In this document: in pieces, positions 13,701 through 27,190 of the stretch | How the letters are laid out: each line of letters starts with the position of its first letter | How positions within the stretch are numbered: the first letter of the stretch is position 1 | From: Erythrocercus mccallii | Lineage: Eukaryota > Chordata > Aves > Passeriformes > Dicruridae | Assembly (NCBI GenBank): GCA_013397435.1 | Contig: VZRG01000446.1 | Coordinates: 310,499-374,498, forward strand | Direction of reading: 5' to 3' | DNA length: 64,000 nucleotides | Position numbers and translations under genes: made by a program | The notes under the pieces: model-generated | Databases searched by the model: none | What the model saw: only the letters and a program-made list of their open reading frames with translations | Told to the model about the DNA's origin: nothing

Positions 13701-15428
13701 GGGGTGCAGCATATGGGGAGTCCACATTCACATACTTCAAATGAGAACTATACAAATTCTGTATAGCAGCACATCTCTCTCAGTTTACACTTGATCACTA
13801 TCACTATAATGGAATAGCAACTCTTTAAACAACCTTTACATTCTCCAAAAACTCAGACTTCACTCCCGTCCGCTCACTTCCCCCTTATATTTCAAATCCA
13901 GGAGCATGAACTGAGTACAGATGGATGCATACAAGCCAGCTGCTCCAGTTTTGGGGGCTGTTGAAGGGTGACCCAGTGAAATATGAATTTCCATCTCTCA
14001 GAAGTGCAAGTGAAGCTCACATCAAAGGGAGGAGGGCCCTTCCCATGTGACCACAGTGCCAAAGCCACAGCAGTTCCACAGGAGGCCCCATCCCACTGTG
14101 CTGGAGGACAGAGATGGTGTGAAGGGCAAGGGGAGTCAGGTCCAGCACAGAGCAGAGACATAACCACAAGTATGTCCTTACTAAGACCATTTGGGTAAGA
14201 TTTTTCCCACATATTAAGTAAAACAAGCTCTTCACACCTCTTCATCCAAAAGTCCATAGCAGTTTAATTCACTCCTTGTGCTCTGAACGTCTTCTTAAAT
14301 AAGGAGACTCTAAATCCAAAGGCTGGATCAAACCTCAGGAAGAGAACTGAATCACTGATCATTCAAAATAACTTCTTTTACCCATCTGAGGTTATCAAAG
14401 CTTTTTTCTCTTCCATTTTGTCCACTCACTTGAATGTTTCATATAACTCTCATTTTCACCAAGTGGGAGTTCTAGGCTCTTTATGACTTCTTTTTAATCT
14501 CGTATTTTAAATAGGAAAGTAGTTTTAATGGAGAACTGGGATTCTTGGCTAGCAGTGGATGAGAAAGAATAGAGCACCCAGAGGGGCTGGTAAGATGGAA
14601 ATGCAGGGAGCAAACACACGTCCCATCCCAAAGGATCAACAACTGACAGTAATTTTGGGGACTTCCAGGAGCAATAAAACATCTCCTGAGACCTCTATGA
14701 AAGTTACAGGAATCTCCTGTTATTTGGGCAGTGGCATTAACGTGTATGGCATAACACGCATGTACAAAGAGACAGGACTCAAACCACAGTTTATCCTGCC
14801 CCAAGGCAGGGAGGGGAGCTGGCTGCCCTCCAGGCTCAGCAAGAAGGACTGATGGGGTGGTGTAGACCCTTGCCAACACTTGCTGTGTGCCAAAGGCATG
14901 GCCAGCCCACCATGGCAAGTGTCCTGCTGCTGGGACAGCACTTCACTCTGCCACTTGGTTTAACCTCAGAGGGAGAGGAAGCCCCACGTTGAAGAGAAAA
15001 AAGTCTATTGCAACAATTTCTACAGTAAAGATAATTTCAAATAATAAATAAATTCTGCAAATTGTGTGCCACTGAAGTGATGTTCTGCTTGGTAATTTAT
15101 ACCAGGTATCACTTACAGGGTGATGAAAGATTAATGGCTCCAGTTTATTGAGGCCAGTCTTCAGGATGTGTCTATTTGCCTCTCCAGGCACCAGCAGTGG
15201 CCATATCTACGGGAGACAACACTGTTCCTCCACAACACTCAATATGTTTTTGGTTTTCAGTGTTTCTATCTCAGCCTTGACTTCAGACTCTCTGTGCACA
15301 ACACTGTCCCTCTTCCCCAATACCATCTGATCTGGATCCACAACTGGATCCACAAATAAAACTGGCTTTTTGCCACGAGCACAAAGAAAATATAGGAAGT
15401 TCCCTTTATTCTCAAATTTTCATGTGGG

Positions 15429-15440
15429 AAAAAAAAAAAA
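15429..15440. repeat. A12 homopolymer
   Basis: A run of twelve adenines with no recognisable retrotransposon body upstream. Confidence 0.9.
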
Positions 15441-18400
15441 GTCTTGAAATAGCCAAGGATGAGCTGCTAAGGGAAGAAGAGGAAAGTAATCCCAATGAGT
15501 ATTCCAAACTGCTTTGTTTAAACTTATACTTCCTTGACATGAAAACCCAAAAAAACCCCCATTGAGCTAGTTTTCATTACTGACAGCCTAATATTGATTT
15601 TAGACTAATTCTCTATATGTAAATGAAGTAATTAAAATCTCCCACTCTTTGCAATTAGTCTTTTATTGTATTTTTCTAATAAGCCAAGCCTTTGAGTCCA
15701 GCAAGAGTAAGAGGTGATGGATAGAAGAGATGAAGGAGTTTTATGCTTCAAATGCTTCAGTGAAGAATCTCAAACAAACTGAGGTACAATGAGATTCAAC
15801 TATAAATCCTCAGCCACGTCTCAAAGGAGTACAATCTAAATTAGTTTAGCAGTTCTTTTTCCATCCAAAAATTTTGCTTTTACCTTTCTTTCACCTTTCT
15901 CTTCAGCCTTAAGAAATATAAAATGTTGCACAAGATTTAGTTGCAATAATTCTTTGCACCGAAGAGATGGTGGGTGCTGAAGAATCAAGACACGAGACAG
16001 TGGGACTGAACCAGCAGCCTGGTTAGGAAAAGTTTCTTCTTCTGGAAATGTCTGGAATGTTCTCAGTTCAAAGCAGGGTGAGATATTGATGTATTAAGCA
16101 GTCAAAAAAAATCAGGAAGGGGAGAAATCAAAGTGGAATCTGCCATAGCAGAAAGGACATTTTCAATCAAATCATAATGTTATGACATATCAATGTCAAA
16201 ATGAAAACTTTGTTTCACTTCATTTAATTGAAATATTGTAACATCTCATCAATTTGTCATTCTCCCTTTGAAAAAGTCTAGTTCTGTGAAACTCAGATTT
16301 GCCAACTAGAAAATGTTATTAGATAATTGTTGAAGTATCTGCCTGCACCACTACTCTGACCTGTGGCTTGCCCTGAGCACAGCTTGACATGGTACTGGTG
16401 CCTGTAACCTTCAGATTGTTTCAGTTTTCACGGGCCTGCTTAAACTGCGAGCTTAAAATAGGCTCTTGCACTTCTGCAGCATCTTTTTTCCCAACATGCC
16501 TCATAAATTACACACCTTCTAATGAAATCCATCCCTGCTGGATGGAACATGACAGTAACACATTTATCTCTGGTGTGGTCACTTGTATCTTCTCAGGCCA
16601 TTTACAGTTGAAGGTGAAGTGCCAGCTGATCAGAAATATGTTGACATTTATGTAAGCTGGGACAAGAGGGCGTCTTTGTTTTCATCCTACCCTGGATAAT
16701 ATAATTATATTCTATGAATATGTTGTATTCTATTTGTGTCCCTTGCTAAACCCAAGGCTGCCTGTAAAACGAATGGAGCCTGTGTTAATATTGTATGACA
16801 CAGAACATTAATGACAGAGAGAACAATTTCAGTGTATCCTATACAGACTGATACGGAGATAAAGTTCTCAAAAGCCAGTCTGGCAAATACAACATCCTTT
16901 TAGTGTGTATTGTAAAAGGGCAATAAATTACAAACATCAATATGGATAGTAGAAATCGGAGCCTGTGGGGCAATCTTGTACTGAATTAAAACAAATATCT
17001 CCTTGACTACAGCTGAGGGAAACAGCAGTGGCATCATATTTCATTTTAATAGACTGCAGAGAGGTTTGCCTGGGGAGAAATCAAAGTGACTTGATTATCC
17101 CATCGTGTTAACTAACATCTTATCACACTCAGGCTCTGTCCCTAAACCAATTTAAAACCCTGCCATAAGAGGCTTTCAAAAGGGAGATCTAGGCTAAAAA
17201 GCATTAAGAATAACCCCTCTGTTTTTACCCTTTATCCCAAAGTGTTGCAAACCATGTAGCTTTAGGTGTCCAGGTAGCTTTAGGTTCTGTAGCAGAAAGA
17301 GGGCAGAGGAAAGGCAGTAAAACAAGGTATTTGCATATTTTATATGCAGGCCCTGATGTTGGTAGCCTGAATTCAATCAAAATTCTGTTGCTCGGGATCC
17401 TGTGAGGACCTGGCTGCAGAGTTCGACCAAGGTTCTGTCCAAAACCCTGCAACATCTTTGACTAAAGCTCTACACCACCTCCTCCCGATGCTTTTGTGTA
17501 TTCTGACTTCCTTCCCCTCCAGGCCAATTGCAGAGCAGAAAACATTGCCCAAAAATTGCCCAGAACAGAAAATAGACTTAGGCAATGTCTCTGCTGCTCA
17601 TCTGCCTACCTGCCTGCTGCACAGACAAACCACTCTGCTTTTAGTTCTCAAGGGCTTGTGACTGAGCTTCACAAAGAGGTGCAGCTGCACAGGCTGGGCT
17701 GGTTTCTCCAGGATCTTGACAGACTTTTGCAGAAGGAGTCAAGGAAGAACTCTGCTTCCCCTCTGTGCTCAGCTGGCCACCCGAAGCAGACATCCATGAA
17801 GGAGTAGCTCATTGTTCTCCAGTGGAACTCCCCATGCCATTCAGTTTTGATGCATTTATATAGTAAAACCCACGGAAGAGTTTTGTGATAATGAGAAGCG
17901 TCAAAAAAGATATTGCTAAAAAATTAGCATTTGAGAATCAGTTTTAGAGGACAAAAGACAGTGTTATGGGTTGATATTTCCCTTCATGAGGGGAAAAAAA
18001 AGTGAAGGAGAGAGAAAGTTTTACACTCTCATACACTGAGATTTTTCATACCCTGGCAATCTAAAACTCATGAAATGAGCTTCTGCTCACAAATTAACAT
18101 CTTCACTTGTCAATTTTTTCCCCCAGAAAAACTTCATTTTGCCTTTTTCAGACAGCTCGGCTCCTTTTGCCACCTGCAGCAGTGAAGGCCAAATGCACGG
18201 CTAGTCCTGACTTTGAGGGAGCAGGAGGGAGCCAGGGCACAGGTGGTTTCTCCATGCCACATCCTGCCAGCTCATGTGTCAAAGACAGGATATGTGCCAG
18301 CTTCCATCACCATCTTTCTATACATCTATTTTGGTTCTTATGCAGCACTGATAACCATGACAACTGCCTGCCCAAACTATCAGACATATGCAGAAGCTGT

Positions 18401-21400
18401 CTGGTTGTCTTGGCAGCGATATTCCCAAAGTGGAGACCAACGGAAGGAGAGCCCAGGCTGAACTGCCCTGCACAGCTCAGCCCGTTGAACAAGGAAAGGG
18501 AGTGCAAACAGCTCTGCTTTTCCCATTGATGTTATCCCACTGCAACGCTGGGTCCCTGTGGTAAGAAGGGGCAAGTCATGAGCTACTGTCACAGCAAAGC
18601 TCTCTCCAGGATGGATTGGTTCAATACACTTGAGAAGAGGACATAGGTATGCAGGAGGACACCCATTGGGGATGGATTTCTTGTACTCCTGGCACCATCA
18701 CTGGGAGAAGTGAGAAATTCTATCTTGCAAGCCTTAGATGGACTTGATAAATGGCCTGGAGTTGCTATCCTGGAGGTTCTCAGTTAGATTTGTTGGCACA
18801 GCCTATGCTGTCAGGGAGGACATTTTAGAAAATGGAATGGTGATCCATCAGTTTGGCACTGCCACAAATTTCACTCAGATCCGAGCTGGGAGGTGGAAGA
18901 GTGGGCTAGGCAATGAGGCTGAGGTGTGACAGTGCTGGGGACTACCCGCACACAGCACGGGTTTTGCTGCACACACATCTTGGGAGCTGCTCTCCACTTT
19001 ATGATTATGTTCAGACCCTTTTGAATACAGAATGGATCCAGCGCGTTAAGCACCAGGGTACTCCTGGTATTTTGCACTCTCTTAGGTCCCATTTATCTAA
19101 TGGTGTTCATCCGTGCAGTGCTGATGCCTCAGAATTACATTGCATTACCAAATTTTGCTGTTGTAGGTGAAACTATTATTAAAGTTGTCTGACAAATCCC
19201 GTGATAACCCTGTTTTCACATGCTTGTAACTTTGCCAAGTTTTAACCATTACACTGATAGTTTCAACTATTTCAAGATGAATTCACCTGGAAACTTTCAG
19301 CGATGACAGCTCAGACATTTACAGGAAAAAATATAAGAAAAATATGTTAATTCTGGTGAAGTTTTCCTGCAGAAACATCCCTCATTCTCGTTCTTCAGAG
19401 TAAAGAATATTCACCCAAGCTTTAGCTAAGCTGATGATCTGTGAAAATGAGCAGTTCACACATGAGTACAGGGGAGATGTGCTATAGTTCAAGAGCTGTT
19501 ATTTCCTACTGATTCTGTCCAAACTGAATGCATTCCAGTGAACAAATTCCTGGCAATTTCAACTCTGGATGGTTACAGGCTGTGCCAGGACTGCTTTGAA
19601 TTGACAGCAGAGAGATTTCTTTTCATCTATCTTCTCTGCTGGATCCTGACAAAATAGATGAGTTGGCCAATTTGAATACAAATGAGAGAAAGTTGGACCA
19701 CCAAACAGAGACACAAAAGAAAACGTGGGAAAAGGAAGAAGGCAGGAGGCAAGCTAGGACTGAATGGGCAGGGATCAATAAGAGGAGATACTAAGATTAT
19801 TCAATTTCAGAGAGTAAGATGAAGGAAGAATTAGTACAGACTGCTAAGGACAAGAAACCAGACCAGTGGGCAGACAGGGCTGTGCTGGAAGGGAAGACCA
19901 CTGTCTCCCTTCTCTGCCCACTGATGCTTTCCATGAACTGGAGCGCTTTCCCCAGACACCTGACCAACCCCATCCCAACACACCCTTCTTTCTGCCTGGT
20001 GGGACTTGTTCAAACTCGTGATCCACTGGGTATTTATTTACACAAAGTGGAAGTGTGCAACCAAAGTACCAGGTCCCAAATTCTGCTGTTTCACACAATC
20101 TGCTTGGAGATGCAAGTCTGGATGCTCTCAGTAAACAAGGATCTACCTTATCCTGGTAATGAGCTAGCCAGCAAGTACGGGAACGTTCTCATATGCTTCT
20201 CCTCACAATTTTGGTTTTAATCTAGTCTTGTAAAATCTTTTTCCATGTCAAGTAAAAGAAGAAATGAAGTGTGAATTCTCATCAATTCACAGAACAGCAA
20301 CAGATACCAAAGATGGGAGGGACACATCTTTAAAACTAATATCTATTCGCCCTCAAGAATGGCAGTGAACTCTTACACAAGTTTCTGGGGAGGAAGTCCA
20401 GAATCCATACATTTGCCCACCCATAAAATCAAGCTGGGACAGAGCCCATCACTCTTGCTCACAACTCAGGACCTTACCAGGGGAACATCAGCACAAACAG
20501 CTTCCTCTGGCAGAACAAACTTTGCCATCCAGCCCCTTACATACTCCCAACACAGAAATGAACCGCAGAATACTCCCAGCTGAGCTCCATGTCACAATTT
20601 CTGCATTTTCTGTCTTCACTGGCTGTTTTCCTACACAATTAACTCACCAGGTGGATATATTAGCAAGAGGAAGAAAAACAAACCCAGCCAACTTAAGTAG
20701 AGTAAGTAGAGCAGGAAATCAGTACACATAAGCTCAGCAACTTGCAGAATATTAATCACCAAGCCACAAGTGAGACAAAAACATCATAAACATCTGCATT
20801 TCTCAGCAAAGAGTGAGGGAGCCACAGGAGATGCAAAGAGATGAGCAGGGGATTAACTACATTTAGCTTTACATTAAACACTGCTCTTGGCAAAGGATGT
20901 GCCATGGGCACAAAGGGCACTCGCTGGGCACCCAGGTGAGTCCTGGAGACAGCCAGGGCATGGCTAGAAAAAGTCCCTTAGTGATACATGTGTTTAAACA
21001 CAGGAAAACAACTTCAGACATTTACAGATGCTTCCATTGCAGTGGCCTTTGGTAGCACCATGATCCATGGTTCATCATTTCCTTGCTTTTGCCTCTTATA
21101 ATTCACAGGCAGCATCCTACAGAGGCACATTTATAAACACTTCTGCAATTTTCCAAGGGAATACTTACAGGGGTTTGGCCATTTATAATTTGCTTCTCTC
21201 AATGTCATTAATAAATTACTTCCATTTAAAAAAACAATCTCACCATAACTGGACTTTTGGCAATAAAAAATTACTGTTCTAAGACAGAGGTAAATTACCA
21301 GAGGGAAAGTACCCTCCTAGTCCACCACTGCCCTGTTCCTGGCAATATCTCATCATCTCTTTCACAAGTTCATCAAGTTTCACTTTTAAATGAGTTATTG

Positions 21401-22089
21401 GATTGGATTCACTGGCAGGCAGTGACCATTTGTTCTTGTGCCAGCTTTGGCCTTCAGCATAAACATTGCTGGTATTTACCCCCTCATGGTAACTTATACA
21501 GTAATTATAATGCATTTTCATCTTCCATTTTGCTGGGGACTAAACAAATCATTTGAAAGCAGATCATATGAAAAGATTCTCTTTGAACTTGCTCAGCTCA
21601 ACTTTTTTTAATACAGCTAATTCTAACACAAATAAGACTGAGTGTCTGTGGTGATTTTTTTAGCATTTCAGTATGTGTTCAACTCTCTCTGGCTGATCTG
21701 TGCCTATTACAACTTATGTGGTTATTTGGCATTTTCTGAGTTGCACTACTGGTTCACAGTTTTATAGCAAACATAAGACTGCAAATTCTTATTACTAGGC
21801 CAAATTCTTCAATATTTACATAACACAACAACTTCTTGTGTCACCGATGCTTCACCAGCTCCAGAATTACTCTGGTGTTTCCTACACAATGCTCCAGTTG
21901 CCCACTGCAGTGGCAGCACCTCCCAGACCTGGCTTTCCACATGCTCCTCTCAGTTAAATTTCAGCAGCTTTGCATCCAGGACAGGCTCACCCTGCAGCTC
22001 AACCTGTTGTCAGCTACACTGCAGGGATCCTCCCTCCCTTTGCACAACTCTCTTCTGCTAATCCTGCCCTCCTGACTGCACTAGTAACA

Positions 22090-22200
22090 CGTGTGGCCTG
22101 ACAGCAAATGCTCACTGAAATCCAGACAAATCAGATTTACTGCATTCCCCCTGTCTAGGAGACCAGTAACAGAATAATCTGCACAGTCTACTTTTATTAA
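22090..22200 (-). mobile_element. CR1-family LINE fossil carrying the reverse-transcriptase LDFS motif
   Basis: On the minus strand, roughly 22150 down to 22100, the frame reads GNAVNLICLDFSEHLLS. It matches the first catalytic-Asp block of CR1 reverse transcriptase, usually of the form AVDVIYLDFSKAFD. The flanking plus-strand text (agaccagtaacagaataatc) also follows the inverted CR1 order. Similarity fades toward 22340, so the true element may be longer. Substitutions and missing flanks show it is inactive. It is probably an older CR1 or L3-like subfamily. Confidence 0.75.
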
Positions 22201-25200
22201 ACTCTGGTTACATTTTATCTCATCTCCACGGTTTGAAACTATTCTTTCCTTTCTGGATTACAATGAAGCCAAAAGGATGAGCCTCTACATGTCCATAATG
22301 TTTATTTTTGCTCATTTTTAAACAAAATTTCCCATATTCCCCAGTATGAAGAACTTTTCCATGTAGCCTTCAGAAAATGAGCAGATGTCTGTGTGTTAAC
22401 AGACTCAAGGTTTGGAATGTCAGATCCTTTGGCAGTCTGGGGCACTGTTTCCTACTTAGATGCAATTGCTTCATTCTGCTTCCTAAACACTTTCTCCATC
22501 CTCTCTGGCAACACATTAGGTGATGAAGAGCACCATTCCTTCTGTTTACATACTAGTGGCTAAACAGCATTCCACTAATTGTTTTCCATTCTTTGTTCTT
22601 TTTTGTCCCATTTTTTTTTTATGGTCATCTCACTCCTCTCCATATTGGTAATTCTCATTTCTCCCCTATGCTTTCTGACCAAAGAGCAGTACCTTTCCTC
22701 ACTGAATAACATCTTGCATTTTTATGGACTTCCGGCCTGCAAATATCCCAAATTTATCTTTGTTTGTGGGATTTCTTCTGGGTTTAATATTGTTATTATT
22801 ATTATTATTATTATCCTCCTCATCATCATTATTATCATTATGTTTTGTTGCTTTTCTTTTTTAAATCTCTTAGACTAAATGTCCTTCTCTGGCACACTTT
22901 TCTTAGATCTGGTATATTAATTCTACAGCTTTTTATCTCTCTCAGAAAGAAAAAACACCATCCAGGCCACTTTTGTATTCAAGTCAGGAGTTTTACAGCC
23001 TAGTTTGCCTCTATAACTAGTTCTCTTCACTTTTATGGAATAATAAATCTTAGTTACAGTTGAATGTTTAGCCTTCCATCTAATTTAAATTGAAACAAGT
23101 CATAATCTCTCAGCTGAAGGTCGCTTTCTATGTCTAAGACTTCTATAATAATCTAAATATTTTGCAAATCTGCACTGCTTTTTCTTAGTTTAATAACTAT
23201 TTGGGAAAGAAATCCACGAATTATCACATCCTGGTAAATCTGCGCCCAGCATTACTAGCAGTATTTGTTCTCCAACATCTATTTGGAAAATGAAAATCTT
23301 TCAAAATGACATAATTTCTGATAGTTTTTATCTCACCAATAATGTGACTGAGATTTGTGGGTCTCAAATATGCCTTAATACAATGAAACACATTTTTTTT
23401 TTTGTGATTGAGTTTAACCTAGAGTAATTTCATCACAAAATTACAGCCAAATCTCATTAAAGCAGGCTGACTACATATCTCTGCACCTCTGCCTTCAGCA
23501 GAGCTCATTTGAAAAAATTCTGACAGGCTGTATCCTGATTATTCCTGCTGAAAGAGAGAATTATTTTCCCAGTTAATTCCAATTAAAATAATTAAATCAT
23601 GTAAGCTGTTATGCCCTAGCAAAGTTCTGTATGCTGAAGTGTTACTGGTACCTTTGGCTGCTAAAATTGGAAATGAAACAATGCTGACAGGAGGAGAGGG
23701 AGAGGCACCCATCCCATGACAGAAACCCCCGTGTGCTCCTGCTGCTGGAAATCTGCTCTGAGCCTCAGGGCAAGGATTCCTGCTGCACGGCCACTGAGGC
23801 AGGAGCAAAGCAATCCAGCATCCCCTTCTCCCCCAGTGTTCTGCATAACCCACTCCCATCAGGCTGACAGAGATTCAGACTCTGCCTCTCCCAGAGCTGT
23901 GGTGAGTAATTCTCACTTTCCTCCAGTGAAAATAGAGCTGGGCTTGTCCATTCTGCCTTCCCAGGGAGATGAAGAAAGGAGGTGCTGAGGCACCAGCCTG
24001 AAACACGCTGCTGCATCTGTGCTGATGGGCTGCTGACAGGCTGGGACAAATCCTTGTGCACATCCCTACTGCTTTTTTCAGGTTCTCATGTGCCCTAAAC
24101 AGAGAAGCCCTGTCCCCCAAAGGGGAGCAGGGAGCGTTCACAGAACAGTCACTGCTGCCTCAAGCACCATGATGCTTTCCCAAGAAAAGAAGAGGCACAG
24201 GAGGCAAGTAACAGGCAGCAAGTGAGGGGAAGACTTAAAAACCCTAATAAATGGAGGCCACAGAGCCTGCACCCAGAGTTGGCACAAGGACACAAGGACA
24301 AGGGTCACGACCTTCAGCCAGGAACTGAACAAAAGGAAAACAACCACATTCCCCTCCCTCCCACAATGGAGCCCAAAAGTCAAAAATCAGGAATACAGCA
24401 CATGCTGTTCCTCTAATGAGCTGGGAAAACATAAACATTGCCTAAGAGCCAGATGTCTAGAAGCTCCTTTAACTAGTAGATTTTAGGATCAGATGTACCT
24501 ATCTTAGACATCCACAATTAATCCAAAATCTAGCAGGTTAGAATATATGCATCACAAACCAGAGATGGTGCTTCCAGGAAAACCCAACAGGTACAAAAGC
24601 TGGGTTAAAAGAATACTGTCACTCCTGAAATGAAAAGGTGCCAAGAGATCAGAGAATGGAGCTAGGATGGAAATGCTGCCAGCACCCTTCTTGCAGGATT
24701 GCTGCAGGCTCTCCTCAGATCTGTGACTGGACTTTATGGCAAATCTCAACTTTTTTTTCCAGAGAAGATGCTTAAGAAGCTTCAAGGCATTTCACTTAAG
24801 CATATTCTACTAACAGTTATCTGTGAGACAGACAGTTAATTAACACAAACTCGGTGGAAAATAAAAGCTTTCTCCAGCTTCCAGCTTGCAAATCAGAGGG
24901 CTTTTTCTTCTCTCACAGCAAAAAAGTCTTTTTTATGGGGTATCAAAAGAGAGGGTACTACTAACCCGTGTCTTCCCACCCCTTGATTATGGACCAGGTC
25001 AAAGGGACACATTCCTAGCAGTGCAAAGACAACGATTTCCATCACATACCTGTATTTAAATCCACTACACACCTGGAAAGCTCCATTGTCCAGCTAAAGT
25101 CACTGAACCAGTGCACTTCCATCACCACGTTGGAACTTCCTATGTAATTTGCAGTGTTTTATGTTCATTGCTGGTTTCCTGAAAACATCCCCTTTCTTAA

Positions 25201-25281
25201 CCAGTACAGCACATTACGTGTTCGATTTTCTCCCTTAACAAATGCCAATACCTTTTCCCCTTTCAACATAACCCCTCTAAC
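22201..25281. other. Intronic stretch without recognisable gene
   Basis: Apart from the TTA/TCA tract at 22791-22841 and a T11 run at 23393-23403, I recognise no element with confidence. Two parts look like worn interspersed repeat but could not be assigned. One is 22690-22770, with a cttgcatttttatgg phrase. The other is 23040-23340, long AT-rich sequence with stops in all frames. A repeat-library search would decide this. Confidence 0.5.
22791..22841. repeat. Compound trinucleotide tract (TTA)n then (TCA)n-like
   Basis: About eight TTA units are followed by a ctcctcatcatcattattatcatta stretch of related triplets. This is an interrupted microsatellite, probably length-variable. Confidence 0.9.
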
Positions 25282-25352
25282 TCTACCCTCAGCCCTAGAA
25301 TTGTTTCTGTTGCCCTTCTCTGAATTCTTTCCAATCTCTGAGTCATAAAGAA
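25282..25352 (-). mobile_element. CR1-family LINE fossil (ORF2 C-terminal RIQRRAT motif)
   Basis: The minus-strand frame reads RLERIQRRATETILGL. It corresponds to the C-terminal CR1 ORF2 motif of the form LERVQRRATKLIKGL. The plus-strand text ttgcccttctctgaattctt is the familiar inverted CR1 phrase. Only about 70 bases are clear; sequence on both sides has decayed beyond recognition. Confidence 0.75.
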
Positions 25353-26899
25353 GGATTTATTGGACAAAAGATCCACTTTTAATAATGCCTTCTGCTGTAT
25401 AATTTCACTGCTGAAGCTAACTCAGGCACCTTCTGTCCTGTTGGACTGTGGCTTGGAACAATCCATGACAGCACGTCTGGAGGAATTCAGCTGAAAAACT
25501 TACAGTAGCAAAAATGTCAGATGCAAAATGAGAGGCAACACCCATACAGAGAACTTGGGTGACTGGGGAAACCTGTCAAGAGGAAAAGCAGGGAAATAGC
25601 CTTTAATAATTTTTACTTTGTATGTGGTCACAGGTCTATACACAAAAGTTAAACAATTGCAAGCCCTCAGCCTGTGACCCCTGCTACCCCAACTAGGTGA
25701 ACAAGTGGGAACAAACCTCAATTTGTAATAAAAACTTACAGGTGGTTTCTGGAAGCCTTTTTATTAACACTGCAGTTTCCAAATGGAACAAGACAATCTC
25801 TCTCCCTTCTCACCAAGTAAGAGCAACAAATGAGCTCCCTTTAAAGGCAGATCATTGAATGTTACTGCCTCGTTCTGAAATGAGAGGGCAAATTAAGTGG
25901 CAGCATTTTTATTACTGATGATCATCTCAGAGCTTCTGGAGTGTCTGGGAGGAGGGCCGGTGCACAACAAGGGAAGCAATGCAGAAAGGAACATGTTACT
26001 CATTAAAACAGTGAGTACTGTCCAAGAAATTGGAATGCTGCATGGACAGCATTGGGCAACAGGCAGATGTTCTAACTCCTAGACCACACATCCCTGGCAG
26101 CAAACATTTCTTAGCACAGAGAAACTGGTTTCTCTCCCATCCAGTCTGCTCAGACTGAATTTCTATACTGGCAATAATGACTAATAGTCCTTGTCAGCAG
26201 TGACTGATAACATGTCCTGGATGCAGACATCAGCCAAGAGGTGGAGATTTATTAGGGTGGTATTGAGTTGGACAGAGAGGAATACGGACAGGGAGGTGAT
26301 AGGTTTTGCATGACATAACGAATCTCTTCCACAACTCACTTTCTCATGCCCAAATCTTCTCTGTCCTTCCCGTCACTTTCCTCCTACTTCTTACAAAGGA
26401 AACTATTAACACAAATGCACACATGCACAATTTTGGGGGGCAGTAGATATTTTATTTTTGTTTTTCTAATGGCAACCAGATTGTTCCTTCAAAACAACCA
26501 CGACTTCCAGCAAGTTAATAGCTCCAGTCTGTATCTGAGTGCTTTATTAAAACTGCTGTGCCTTTCCCTTTTTTTTAATCACCTAAAGGCTGATGCTGCA
26601 ATACAAAAGACATTCATGTAGCATAATGCAGAAAGAGGCCTGTATGCTCCTGAGACACTGAAGACTGATTATTACCTCTGGTTTTGACTACTGGCTTCCC
26701 GGTAAGTTTTGGTGGTCTTTGCAGATGGCTCTGGAATCCTTTCTGCTGGAATATTTATATTATTGTAGCAGGTTGTTCTGCTGCTGCACTTCTTTCCCCA
26801 GGTCTAATCTCGACAACGTATTTGCATTTGCACTTTAAAGACATTTAAAGACATTGGATGGCTTTATTCTATTCTGTGGTCCCCTAGCTTTCAGAGCCA

Positions 26900-27190
26900 G
26901 GAAACCACTTCAGCTGAGTCTTCCAAACCACCTCCAGAGACATCTGCAGAGACCACTAAAACATACCAGGGATGCCAGGAATCAAAGAGGGAGGAAATCC
27001 ATCCAAGGAAGGAAACTCCACAACCTCCCTGGGCAACCTGAGCCTGTGCTCAGCCACCCCCACAGTAAAATAACATTTCCTGGAGTTCAGACAGAATCTC
27101 CTGTGTTTAGTTGTGTTGTCCACTGCCTCCAGACCTGAAGCCAGCTGAAAAATCCAGCTCTGCCCACAAAGTTTGCCCTGCTGTTTCTTA
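26900..27190 (-). mobile_element. CR1 LINE fragment (3' part)
   Basis: The plus strand carries the inverted CR1 3' block: ggaaactccacaacctccc, then tgggcaacctgagcc, then a cacagtaaaataac block, then the cctgtgttt and ccactgcctcc blocks. On the sense (minus) strand this reads the standard CR1 phrases with PREVVE-like coding. It is the least decayed transposon in the window, so probably the youngest insertion. The extreme 3' end with its short terminal repeats is not clear on the low-coordinate side. Confidence 0.85.

Larger units (their letters stand above)
7131..22089. other. Intronic stretch without recognisable gene
   Basis: This 15-kb stretch holds one MIR-like remnant (7753-7815), the strong 29-base palindrome at 10704-10732, a 12-base direct repeat GGATGGATTAAC at 11127-11138 and 11144-11155, and a 12-base tandem CTGGATCCACAA at 15332-15355. 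It also holds an A12 run at 15429-15440, a tandem GTAGCTTTAGGT near 17257-17288, and AT-rich, possibly conserved segments around 16140-16345 and 16940-17130. Open frames up to 145 codons show no known family. Confidence 0.6.

Noticed and set aside
13585..13794. Cys-rich peptide (CMSNCQNCRSRETCKKRC) that looks like a small metal-binding motif
   Set aside because: Spacing does not fit a known zinc-finger or toxin fold, the frame is short, and no exon borders or neighbours support it.
15332..15355. Tandem 12-mer CTGGATCCACAA, and similar short duplications at 11127-11155, 17257-17288, 48310-48329 and 60788-60813
   Set aside because: Two-copy short duplications are ordinary replication slippage products; nothing links them.
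16698..16711. 14-bp AT palindrome AATATAATTATATT
   Set aside because: Expected by chance in AT-rich DNA.
17963..18060. tgttatgggttgatatttcc considered as the start of an endogenous retrovirus LTR
   Set aside because: No matching CA end, poly(A) signal order or target-site duplication could be found.
26030..26085. gggcaacaggcagatgttct with cctagaccac considered as a tRNA-derived or SINE A-box/B-box remnant
   Set aside because: No B-box at the right distance and no cloverleaf possible.
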